Positions 18,740 to 27,842 of a DNA stretch of 27,842 nt are shown here, one piece after another. A program made the translations under genes and the position numbers. A model generated the notes under the pieces. That model was not told where the DNA came from, made no database searches, and saw only the letters and a list, made by a program, of their open reading frames with translations. The DNA is from Emmonsiellopsis sp. PD_33 (taxonomy: Eukaryota > Ascomycota > Eurotiomycetes > Onygenales > Ajellomycetaceae), in assembly GCA_032988165.1 (NCBI GenBank), contig JANTQF010000418.1:1-27842 (forward strand), in the 5' to 3' direction. Within the stretch, counting starts at the first letter, position 1; each line of letters starts with the position of its first letter.

Positions 18740-20847
18740 ATGCACCGCGTCCACCCCCCGCGCAGCCCCTTCGCCGGCCCCGAGCCCGCCGCCATGCCCA
18801 AGGCCAGGACGGTGCCCATCGCGCTCGACAGCCCCGACCCCATGGATCTATCCCCGCCCGCCTCGTCTGTCTCTGCCTCTGTCGCTGCCTCGATGCGCCC
18901 GCCGCTCCCCTCGCCCGACGCCGACCCCAGCAGCCACTCCAACGGCGTCCATGCCACTGCCAATGCCAATGCCACTCCCTCTGTCTCTATCTCGGTCTCT
19001 GCCGCTGCTCCAGCTCCAGCTCCAGCTTCAGGCTCAGCTTCAGGCGATGGCCACTCCCATCCGCCCATCGGTGCTGCCGCCGCCGCCCAGCAGCCCAAGG
19101 TCGTGCAGACAGCCTTCATCCACAAGCTATACAGGTACTATCTCTGCCAGGAATATAATATCTCTACACATCCAACATCTAACCAATTCTGTCTCCAGCA
19201 TGCTCCAGGACCCCAGCATCCAGCACCTCATCTCCTGGTCCAGCACCAACGAGAGCTTCGTCATGTCGCCCTCCCAGGACTTCTCAAAGGTCCTTGCGTG
19301 CGTCTCCCCCCGTTGACTGAGCCCGCGCCTATTCATTAACCCCCCCTTGCTCTCCTACAGCCAGTACTTCAAACACACCAACGTCTCCTCCTTCGTCAGA
19401 CAGCTGAACATGTACGGCTTTCACAAAGGTACCGCCCGTCGCATTGCCCTGTTCTCCCCGCAGCTGGCTAACCCCTGTGTGTCGTGTTTGGGATAAACAG
19501 TCAGCGACGTCTTCCACACCGGCTCCCCCGACTCGCAGATGTGGGAGTTTAAGCATGGCAATGGCAACTTCAAGAAGGGCGACGTCGCCGGCCTGCGCGA
19601 AATCAAACGCCGCGCCTCTAGACAGACCCTCATCCACCGCGACTCCTTTTCCGCCCACAAACCCAATCCCTCCCAGCCCGGAACCCCTGCCGAGCCCCTG
19701 CCCGACGGCCCCGACGGCAGGCTGGTCAACCTCGAGCACTCCGTCTTCGACATGCACGCGCGCATGTCGCGCATGGAGGAAAGCCATACCCTGCTGAGCG
19801 CGCGCTGCCAGGCCCTGACCGAGAGTCTGGTCCGGTGCCATCAAGTGAGATAGATCCCTTGCGGACTGGTTGGGATGCGTATCGTTGACTTTCTGCAGTG
19901 GACCAATTCAATGTCGCATTTCATCATGTCCCTTGTTCCGGACCCGGAGAATGCCATTCATCGAGATGGTGAGCACTATTTTCTATTTACTGGGCTGCAT
20001 CTACTTATCTACTGCAATAACTAACTACTCAGTCGCAAACATGCAACGGGAAGTCGCCCGGCAATTGGACGTCGTTCGCGCGCTCGAGAGCCCCCACGAA
20101 GCTCTCCTCTCCGGCCGACAACCCTACTTTTCCAACATGACCCTCGATTCCGGCCCGCCCCTTTCTCCCCGCCAGATGGCCCAGGACGACAGCCGCCGTC
20201 CCTCGATGATCCGCCCGCCCGTGCCCTCCCATCTCTCCGCGTCGCCCCGTCGATACGGCTCCATTGGCGCCGCAAACTCCTCTCCAAACTACAACAGACC
20301 CCAGATCCCGCCCCAGCAGCCAATGCCCCACCCGCTCTCCTCCGTCTCCGCCCCAGGTCTAAACCTTGGCCGACGTCACACCTCCGCTGATATTCGGGAA
20401 CACGGCTGGGGCAACAGCGCGCCCTCCCCGTTCGGCCCCGGCAATGCCTCGTCCCAATGGCCGTCGTCCCCTCACAGAACCGGCCACGCCAACGCCCCCG
20501 TCCACCCACCACCCAGCGCCAGCGACCAACAGGTCCGCGACGTCCTCGCGCAGTACGAAATGGGCGGCCCACGGCGCCAGCGGGATATCTCGAGGCACCC
20601 CACCCCGCCAATGGCCGTCGACCCCGTCGCGCCGCCTCCCTCGTCTTCATCCACGCTGAATCCGGAAAGCGGCTGGTCGATTGGCGGGCCGAAATTCCCC
20701 CGCGCCGCTGACTCGTCGCTGCCCGCGACCAGACGGTCGAGTATGGCTAGTAATGTGCATTCGTTGCTGAATCCGACGGCTACGGCGGAGAGGCCTGAGG
20801 AGGAGGATATGGCTGGGGAAGACCGGAAGAGGAAGAGATTACAATAG
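18740..20847 (+). CDS. sfl1: HSF-type transcription factor, Sfl1-like
   Basis: Six exons, 18740-19134, 19199-19297, 19361-19428, 19501-19844, 19899-19968 and 20033-20847, give 596 aa; introns are 64, 63, 72, 54 and 64 nt, all in phase. The HSF-type DNA-binding domain is at about residues 118-228: QPKVVQTAFIHKLYSMLQD, FVMSPSQDFSKVLAQYFKH, VSSFVRQLNMYGFHKVSDVF, then MWEFKHGNGNFKKGDVAGL. The recognition helix is complete although it is split by introns. A coiled-coil segment (about 262-320) could oligomerise. The C-terminal half is Pro/Ser-rich and disordered and carries NVHSLLNP near the end, a short motif recurring in fungal regulators, with a basic KRKRLQ tail. The FHKVSDVFHTGSPDS linker points to the Sfl1 (flocculation/morphology repressor) branch rather than Hsf1 or Skn7. 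The start is the first ATG past the promoter repeats; an in-frame ATG at 18512 would overlap the divergent promoter. Confidence 0.88.
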
Positions 20848-22564
20848 GACCTCCTCCGTCGATTGAATTTTTGTTCCCTGCGTGGGTTTGTCTGCGAAAT
20901 GGATACACTATTGTTCGGTCTGCGCGCTTGGATATGCGTTGGATCTAATAAACAACAATTACCTGGAAACAACCACCCTTTTCATTCCCGTTACTCATAT
21001 ACTTACTGGTATATCTATCTATCTATCCCCAGCGCGGCCAGGATACGCCGATTATTATTTTACACCTTAGGTAACTAACCTAACCTACCTTTTATACCCA
21101 CCTACCTACCTACCTACTAAACCACCATTTCCTTCCTCTATCAATTAATCAGATGTATTATTTTCCCCGGAATATCCAGATCTAATAGCCACTACTTGTT
21201 TTATTTATTCATTTCATTTTCCCTACCCACCATACCATACCATACCAATCCACACAAACGAATGCATCTATTTTATTCCTCCCATGTCTTCAAGACCAAA
21301 GAGAGCAGGAAAAAACAGAGAGAGAGAGGGGGAAAAGGGCTAATTTAATTTCTTTTGCTTTTATTATATATGCCATGGATGCCATGCCATGCCTACCTTT
21401 CCTCCCTCTTTCCTCCCCTTTACATCCCATCTACTTGGCTCTGTTTGATTGATTGATTGATTGATTGATTGATCGATTAGTTGGTTTGGTTTTCTTTAGT
21501 TCACTGCCTTCCATTGAGATCGCGTTCTGGTTGGTTTTGGTTTGGTTTGGTTGGGCTGGCCTTTTTTTTTTTTTTTTTGACCTTTACCTTTGCCTTATCT
21601 ATCATACCCGCCCCAGCCCCTGTCTTGTCTTGTCTTGTCATGTCTTTGCTTTTCATTTCTCCTTTTTTTTTTTTTTTTTTCCTATTTTTTTTTTTTTTTT
21701 TTTCGTCCATTCTTCCCTTGTAATCTATGTACATAACATATATATATATCTTTACTAATAATTGGCTTTTTCTTTCTTTCTTTTCTTTTTTTTTCATTTG
21801 ATATACTACATATTACTTACTACTTACTTACCAACCTTACCATTTCCTTTTTTTTTTTTTTTTTCTCTATATACTATAACATAATAGGATAGGATAGGAA
21901 GCAAGTGAATGAAACACCCATATTCACATCTTTCCAAGTATTAACTGCATCTTTATTGTGTTATTTATACTATAACTATCAGTGTGTTGTGTTGTGTTGT
22001 GTTATACTGTGTAGTGTTGTGCTGCTTACTGCCCCTATCCCCCTTCTCCCCCCCTATTGCCCCCTCCCCTGTCACTCTCACCTTAACCACTTCTCACTCC
22101 CTCTCCTCTCCTTCTCCTTCTCCTTCTCCTCTCATTTTCACCCCTTATTATCCATCGTCATGAACTAACCCCTCGCCCCCTCCTTCATCTCTTCATCTCT
22201 TCATCTCTCAACTCCCTCAAGCCATAGTAATACCGATACGATACCAGTGGACGAGTGAGCAGCCTATCCTATCCTATCCTATCCTATATCCAAATCAACA
22301 GAACGAAACGAAATCAAACCATACCGGACTGTATCTGCTCTGCTCTGATCTGATCAGGTCACCAAGTAACCCCATCCATCCAATACAACGAGGTATATAC
22401 ATCCACATCCACACATATATACCCGTACAAACTCCGCTCTGCTCCTCTCAGTCCCTCGACGGGTTGTTAACCGGTTTGTTATACTCTAGACGGCAAGTCT
22501 AGCACAAACAAACGGAACTAGAAATCGGAAAGGGAACCGGAAACAGAAACAGAACACAGAAAAA
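20848..22564. promoter_or_regulatory. Pyrimidine-rich intergenic region upstream of the BTB gene
   Basis: This holds the 3' side of the Sfl1-like gene and a long C/T-biased + strand leading to the BTB gene. Repeats include (GATT)7 at about 21446-21470, poly-T runs of 17-19 at 21562-21578, 21663-21680, 21685-21703 and 21848-21864, GTGTT repeats at about 21984-22002 and (CCTAT)5 at 22263-22287. A 16-base ATAGGATAGGATAGGA at 21884-21899 is complementary to the CCTAT array. No coding signature is seen. Confidence 0.55.
21562..21703 (+). repeat. Cluster of long poly-T tracts
   Basis: Runs of 17, 18 and 19 T occur within 142 bp, with a further 17-T run at 21848-21864. Such poly(dA:dT) tracts exclude nucleosomes in fungal promoters, so they may mark an open region serving the downstream BTB gene; this is inference. 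Confidence 0.85.
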
Positions 22565-23857
22565 ATGGAACAATTCTTCACCAGCGCGCTTCCTACCCGC
22601 GAGCCTGGCGGTGGGGATGGGATTGGACACGGTGCTGGTGATGATAATGGAGGTGGAGTCGAATATGAGAGGGATGGGTATGGCCATGGCTATGGTTATA
22701 GGTATGAGCATGAGGCATATCGTAAGTTTAAACTACACTTCCACATCTGTTTGAATTCTGCGAGGTGCTGATTATTGATTGTATGCAGTAGATGCCCTGA
22801 ATGGTAATGGTGGCGATGCTGCCGCCAATGATGATGGCATGATGCAGTGGCCGTTGAATCTGCTCGCGACGGCGCAGGCGGAGTTTGTGGATAGGAAGAT
22901 GGAACCGGTCGGTGTTGGTGAGCAGTTGCGCGATGATGAGGGTGAGGGTGTGGCGGGGGCGTCAAAGTGGATGAGGACTGATAGGTGGGTTTTGTCCTCT
23001 CTCCCCCAACTCTCGCGCCTGACAAAAATGCGAACTAACCGATACGAAACAGCGGCCCCTTCCAGTCCATCGTCATCGTCATCGTCGGTCCGGACGCGAC
23101 TGAGTTCGTGGTCCATCAGCACCTACTCCGTCAGGAATCGTTTGTGTTTCGCAATCGCTTCGACGGATCGCCGGACTGCAATATGCTCCGCCATCCGGTT
23201 ATCCTTGCGGATGTTGACGAGGGTGTTTTTCAAACTTTTCTGCAGTGGTTGTATCATGACATTGGCTTGTTGTCTGCTGGAGCTGGAACCGGCGGCGCGG
23301 GCAAGAGTGGGGGTGGGGGTTTGAACAGCCCGAAGCAGAAATACACCTTCGCCGAACTGGTCGAAGCGTACTTGCTTGGCGAGAAGCTGGAGGCGCCGGT
23401 TTTTCTCAACGCTGTTGTTGATGGGATTGTGAGCCTGTTCAAGACGAATAAAAAGGTGCCCGCGGCGCTGGCGGAGAGGATCTATGAGCAGACCAAGCCG
23501 GAGTCGTTGCTGAGGAGCTTGTATCTCACGCTGTGTGCGTGGGGTGACGCAGCTGGCAAGTTCCAGTTTACCCGCGTGGACGTCTTGCAGGATTTGATCG
23601 AGAGACAGAAGCAGTTGCTGAAGGATGGGTCGCGCGTGGAACTTATCAAGGCTGAGGACTTTTATGTCGTGGAGACGAGCAGTGGGAGGTGTAAGGAGAG
23701 AGAGATCCTTTTTGCCCCGAAGAATCTGAAGTCTGTGGCCAACGGCGCGTCGAAACGGGGCGGAATCGTCAAGAAGGAGCACGGCACGGTGACGGCGACT
23801 AGGCGGTCTGGGAGAGTTCGCAGCGGTCCGGCTTTTCGTCGACTCTCTGAGCCGTGA
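22565..23857 (+). CDS. BTB/POZ domain protein
   Basis: Three exons, 22565-22721, 22789-22984 and 23053-23857, give 385 aa; introns are 67 and 68 nt with donors GTAAGT and GTGGGT, and phase is kept at both junctions. The N-terminal third is Gly/Asp-rich and low complexity (GYGHGYGYRYEHEAY). The BTB/POZ fold starts around residue 118 with FQSIVIVIVGPDATEFVVHQ, then HLLRQESFVFRNRFDG and VFQTFLQWLYHDIGL, the usual fungal BTB pattern. A further conserved block (FAELVEAYLLGEKLEAPVFL) follows. The C-terminus is basic (TATRRSGRVRSGPAFRRL). BTB domains mediate dimerisation and can bind Cul3; the partner is unknown. The start ATG has a purine-rich context (GAAAAAATGG). It is convergent with the DUF3245 gene, 58 bp apart. 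Confidence 0.82.
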
Positions 23858-23915
23858 GGGGTATGGCATGTACTACAACTGGGCGCTCATATTTGAAGCA
23901 GGGTGATTTTCTTCT

Positions 23916-24568
23916 TCAGGTTCTTTTCTTCTTTTTCGATCTCTGCGACAAGAGTTCGTCTAGGTAGCTGACGGGTTTCTTCCGCTGCGATGTACGTGAA
24001 TTTGAAGTAGATTCTGCGTTTTCACCATCATCCCCCCCTTCTACTGCCGTGCCCTTATCCTCACGCATCGGTCTCTTCCGTTTGTTTTTGCCCAACGAGG
24101 ACCGCCCCTCCTCTTCGTCGTCGCTTTCGGGCTCGACTCTCGAAGCCGGCGAGGGCTGGTGTTTCTTCTCTGCCAGTGGACGGCCAGTATTTTGCGCATT
24201 TGCCGCAAATTTTTTATAGTTCTTCCCCATAAGCTGCTTCCTGAGTTTCTCGTTTGAACTGAGCTCTGTGCGATTGGCGCTGCCGTCGGCCTGGCTTTTT
24301 GGGAGAGGGGCACCAAGGCCGAGTCTGGGGAAATTGGTTAGCAATAGGTAGACGTAACAAACGGTAATTCAGAGCGGAATGCATACTTCTCCGGAACGGG
24401 CGTAAATATTTCATCCTCTTCCCGCTGTAGCTCCTCGTCTGTTTTGGCGCTGGCGATTTCGTCGGCAGTCTTGGGCGGCAGCCATGATGCGATGAGACGC
24501 TGGCTCCTGGCTAGGGCGACATTGGCCCTGTTGAAGATGACGTCTGCCTCGGACTTGGGTGTCGACAT
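23916..24568 (-). CDS. DUF3245-family conserved fungal protein
   Basis: Two exons, 24568-24387 and 24324-23916, give 196 aa; the 62 nt intron (GTATGC...CCCCAG, branch CTAAC) is in phase at K61. The N-terminal motif ALARSQRLIASWLPPKT and the central LGLGAPLPKS and LRKQLMGKN blocks match the fungal DUF3245 family as I remember it; the function is unknown. The C-terminal half is charged and disordered with acidic SDDEEE, repeated KNKRKRP/RKKP clusters and a final SYLDELLSQRSKKKKRT. Basic clusters of this kind suggest nuclear or nucleolar location. An in-frame upstream ATG at 24661 would add 31 residues that look like a mitochondrial presequence (see findings). The start at 24568 is preferred because the family begins close to it. 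It is divergent from the succinyl-CoA ligase gene. Confidence 0.8.
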
Positions 24569-24839
24569 GTTGGAATATAATCGGAGCAGACTTGCAGAGT
24601 GATGCGGAGAAGAATGTAAATATTTCGAGGAGGAGAGAAGCCGAAAATACCTAAAATACATAGCGCGGTATGGCGCGGTACCGCGATACAGCCGCCCGTA
24701 AGTTTCCGCCGTCCAGATCGGGAGCTGCAACCGACAACAAAAAGCAGCATCACCATCTCCCTCCTCACCCCCCTCGCTCCCATCCCCATCTCATCTCCCC
24801 CGTCTGCTCCCTGTTGCTCCGTCGAGCTGGTCTGCCACA
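24569..24839. promoter_or_regulatory. 271-bp divergent promoter with GC palindrome
   Basis: This lies between the starts of the DUF3245 gene (-) and the succinyl-CoA ligase gene (+). It contains CGCGGTACCGCG at 24674-24685, a perfect 12-bp palindrome, preceded by a half copy GCGCGGTAT at 24663-24671. C/T-rich sequence at 24745-24825 leads to the ligase start codon. Confidence 0.6.
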
Positions 24840-26592
24840 ATGTTCAAGCTCGCCCGCAGCAAGCCAATTGCTGCGGCCTTCCGTGCCGCTTCGGTAAGTC
24901 CCTCGCTGGCACCGACCCCCATGTTTACCACATCTCAAGAACCGAGACGCTGATGCCGACGACGCTCGTTTCTAGGAGGGCCCAATGCGCAGTCGCTTTG
25001 CCCAGCAGCAGATCAGAAACCTCTCTATCCATGAATACCTCTCCGCGAATCTCCTCAAGACGGTACGTGGCCTCCCCCGACATCGCTGCGACGTTTTTTT
25101 GGGCCGGTGGGAAACTGACGATGTGTGGATAGTATGGAGTCGGAGTACCAAAGGGCGAGGTTGCCCGTACTGCCGAGGAAGCTGAAGCCGTTGCCAAGCA
25201 GATTGGTATGTCCTATCCGCTCTGCATGATATCACAACGTAGCTAAGAGGATGTCGTAGGTGGGGAGGACATGGTTATCAAAGCACAGGTTCTAGCCGGT
25301 GGACGAGGAAAGGGTTCGTTTACCAACGGCCTCAAGGGCGGTGTGCGCGTGATCTATTCGTAAGTTGCTCTATCAATGTGGTTTGGAACGTATACTAATG
25401 CCGTATTAGTCCGACTGAGGCCAAAATGTTTGCTGGCCAGATGATCGGACAGAAGCTTATCACGAAACAAACGGGCGCCCAGGGCCGTCTGTGCAACGCT
25501 GTATATATCTGCGAGCGCAAGTTTGCTCGACGAGAATTCTACCTCGCCATACTTATGGACAGACAATCGCAGAGCCCCGTTATCGTGTCCTCGTCGCAGG
25601 GTGGCATGGATATCGAGACCGTCGCCAAGGAGAGCCCCGATGCCATCACCACAACCAAGGTCGATATCAACGTGGGTGTCACGGATGAGATGGCCACGAC
25701 CATTGCTACCGACCTGGGATTCTCCGAGCAATGCATTGAAGATGCAAAGGATACCATCCAGAAACTTTACAAGGTCTTCATGGAGAAGGATGCTACTCAA
25801 ATCGAGATCAATCCCCTCTCTGAGACCTCTGACCACCAAGTTCTCGCTATGGATGCCAAGCTTGGATTCGATGATAACGCCGAGTTTAGACAAAAGGAGA
25901 TCTTCTCGTGGAGAGATACGACGCAAGAAGATGCCGATGAGGTCAAGGCCGCTGAGTATGTGTTTGCAAATCTTTTGATAACCCGTAACTGACTAACGCC
26001 TATTAGGCATGGCTTGAACTTCATCAAGTTGGATGGAGATATTGGATGCCTCGGTAGGCCTATATTTAGCACTTCATGGCGACAGTATGAATCTTACTGA
26101 CTGTCTCCTAGTTAACGGCGCTGGTCTTGCCATGGCCACCATGGACATCATCAAGCTCAACGGTGGCAACCCCGCTAACTTCCTCGACGTTGGTGGCGGT
26201 GCTACCCCAGCCGCCATCAGATCCGCTTTCGAACTCATCACCAGCGACCCCAAGGTCACTGCTATCTTCGTCAACATTTTCGGCGGTATCGTCAGATGTG
26301 ACGCCATTGCTCAAGGCTTGATCCATGTTGTTAACGAAATGAACCTTCGCACCCCTATTGTTGCACGTCTGCAAGGAACAAACATGGAACAGGCTCACAA
26401 GCTGGTAAGTTTCTATACGCCCCTAATTCTTCAGGCAGCAACCTGACAGTTCTGTAGCTCAACGAGTCCGGCTTGAAGATCTTCTCCATTGAAGACCTGC
26501 AAAACGCCGCAGAGAAATCAGTTCAGTTCTCTAAAGTTGTTAAGATGGCCCGTGAGATCGACGTGGGCGTTGAATTTTCGCTTGGTATTTAG
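24840..26592 (+). CDS. lsc2: Succinyl-CoA ligase beta subunit, mitochondrial
   Basis: Eight exons, 24840-24893, 24976-25062, 25133-25205, 25260-25359, 25410-25955, 26007-26053, 26112-26404 and 26458-26592, give 444 aa. Introns are 50-82 nt and every junction keeps phase. The N-terminus (MFKLARSKPIAAAFRAAS...QQQIRNLS) is a basic presequence; the mature protein probably begins near IHEYLSANLLKTYGVGVPKG. The ATP-grasp domain shows MVIKAQVLAGGRGKGSF and EINPLSE. The C-terminal CoA-ligase domain shows GCLVNGAGLAMATMDIIKL, NFLDVGGGATP and VNIFGGIVRCDAIAQGL. With the alpha subunit it interconverts succinyl-CoA and succinate with substrate-level phosphorylation in the TCA cycle. Yeast Lsc2 is the orthologue by family; nucleotide specificity (ATP versus GTP) is not decided here. 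Length is normal and nothing is missing. Confidence 0.96.
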
Positions 26593-27842
26593 ACGTGGTC
26601 CGAATCTTTTCCTACTGTCTACCTGCCAAGCTCCATCCATTCTACCCCTAGGATGCGGGAAATTTTTTTCTTTGAACCGGAAATAATGAACACACAAATT
26701 GAAACATAGCCGAAATTTGATTTCCGCCGTTTCGTCTAACTCTTGTATAATTTCGCAGATGTTTGATGGTACAGCGACGACCCCTCTGCATTGTTCCTAG
26801 TGCCTGCTCGCTCGACCCGTTTCCCCCCTGAAGTGCAAGCGTTTATTCTGCGTTTTGTCTTGGTCCGTTGCGCGTACCCACCTCCCTACCTGGATCTATG
26901 GATATGTTGCGAGAGGATGGTTTCTCCGTTTTTTACTCTGTATTATTGATACCGGTTAATCCCCCCCCTGTTTGGATTTGGAATTCCCCCTGATTTTTGC
27001 CTCCCCGTTTGCACTTTTCATTTATTGTATTTTTGTTTGCATATAGTTCCTTCTCTATCACCGCCCGCCTAACTACCTACCTACCTACATACCTCCTTTG
27101 TATGTTTTTACTTTTTGCGCCCGTTTCTTTTCCGCATTTTCTAGAAGGGGAGGGATGGATGGGTGAATGGGTGGTGGGTTGGTTGTCATACCATTAATAG
27201 TTTAGAATCAAATCTGCATATTTCGTTCTGGGTTTTAACTTTGCTCGTCTCTATTGGGTATAATACTATATAGTATAGTTCCTGAATATCTATTACTGTT
27301 AACTGCTCTTCTTTCCGTTTGGCCCTCCGTAAGATATCGACCGGCCGGTCCATATCGTAAAAGCTGACACGTAAGAATGCCCCTTATTTAATAGCTTCTT
27401 TCTTTCACCTACTCCCCCCCCCCCATCCGCTGTTCCCCGTATGTTTAAACTTTGTTTTTACAGAGACATGAAGATAATACACCTATGCAACATACCCAAA
27501 TATCAAAATCTCCATCCACACCACACCGCGAAACGTGGAATAAAGCACCCTGCCCCGTCCGTACACTAATTAAAAGCCACATAAAACTCCCGCCCCGCCC
27601 GGCCCCGCCCTGCTATCAATTTTCTTTCTTTTCATAGTACTGACTAACAAACAAATTGTCCCCACTCACCATGAGTTGAGATTCCAGTGCTTATCTATCT
27701 ACGTATGTGCTGATTCTCCTTCCATTAACCTCTTCCTTCTGCGTCAGCGTTCGTGTCTCGACTCAGTATATATGTGTGTGTAATAACTGCTTGAGCGTGA
27801 AATTTCGTAGGGAGAAGTAGATAATCCATCTATATAGTTACA
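26593..27842. other. Downstream region of the succinyl-CoA ligase gene
   Basis: This holds the ligase 3' UTR and spacer to the window edge. Features are limited to C-runs (26965-26972 and 27414-27424), TACC repeats at about 27075-27087 and AT-rich stretches. Open frames here are short and without motifs. No gene can be supported. Confidence 0.55.

Noticed and set aside
19329..19844. Minus-strand open frame of 171 codons inside the Sfl1-like gene
   Set aside because: It is antisense to the exon carrying the HSF domain, which is clearly the real coding sequence; it arises from GC-rich codon bias.
20021..20650. Minus-strand open frame of 209 codons opposite the last Sfl1-like exon
   Set aside because: Arg/Gly-rich antisense of a Pro/Ser-rich disordered region, with no domain.
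23123..23869. Minus-strand open frame of 248 codons opposite the BTB exon
   Set aside because: Antisense shadow of a domain-bearing exon; it has no motif of its own.
25354..25926. Minus-strand open frame of 190 codons opposite the succinyl-CoA ligase
   Set aside because: Antisense of the most conserved exon in the window; well-used third positions make stop-free reverse frames common.
1..27842. Secondary-metabolite cluster, CRISPR array, phage or virus-derived genes
   Set aside because: No backbone synthase, transporter or tailoring enzyme accompanies the Zn2Cys6 regulator; the direct repeats are microsatellites without unique spacers; no viral polymerase, capsid or integrase motif was seen.

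Overview
The window looks like chromosomal DNA of a filamentous ascomycete (Pezizomycotina, probably a eurotiomycete). Genes carry several short introns, mostly 47-120 nt, with GTRNGT-type donors, CTAAC-like branch sites and YAG acceptors. Encoded families are typical of these fungi: a Zn2Cys6 regulator, an Sfl1-type HSF protein, F-box and BTB proteins, and DPM3. I see no bacterial operons, CRISPR array, viral genes, rRNA or convincing tRNA. All gene models below were built by hand by joining exons so that reading phase and family motifs are preserved.

Layout: (1) 2-721 (+), 3' part of an OXLD1-like (oxidoreductase-like domain) gene, whose reading frame at the window edge resembles the N-terminal domain of Harbinger/PIF-type transposase proteins. 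(2) 1555-4013 (-), six-exon armadillo-repeat protein of the smgGDS/RAP1GDS1 family. (3) 4920-6469 (+), F-box-like/ankyrin-repeat protein, divergent from (2). (4) 7478-8906 (-), Zn2Cys6 transcription factor. (5) 10855-11371 (+), DPM3, the small membrane subunit of dolichol-phosphate-mannose synthase. (6) 12400-13838 (-), xanthine/guanine phosphoribosyltransferase of the Xpt1 type. (7) 16736-18459 (-), F-box protein, 280 bp away from and divergent to (8) 18740-20847 (+), Sfl1-like HSF-type regulator. (9) 22565-23857 (+), BTB/POZ protein, convergent with (10) 23916-24568 (-), DUF3245 protein. (11) 24840-26592 (+), mitochondrial succinyl-CoA ligase beta subunit, sharing a 271 bp divergent promoter with (10).

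The genes do not form a pathway or an obvious secondary-metabolite cluster. They are mostly conserved housekeeping genes (DPM3 for glycosylation and GPI anchors, Xpt1 for purine salvage, the succinyl-CoA ligase for the TCA cycle) with regulators and adaptor-type proteins between them. Large gene-free stretches (9.0-10.8, 11.4-12.4, 13.9-16.7, 20.9-22.5 and 26.6-27.8 kb) hold many microsatellites, poly-T tracts, G-runs and a few compact inverted repeats.

I did not find a clearly new biological system. The leads I consider best are the transposase-like reading frame fused to the OXLD1-like gene, a composite regulatory module with two mirrored CACGTG boxes upstream of DPM3, two phase-compatible splice donors inside the F-box/ankyrin first exon, and a mitochondrial-presequence-like upstream extension of the DUF3245 gene.
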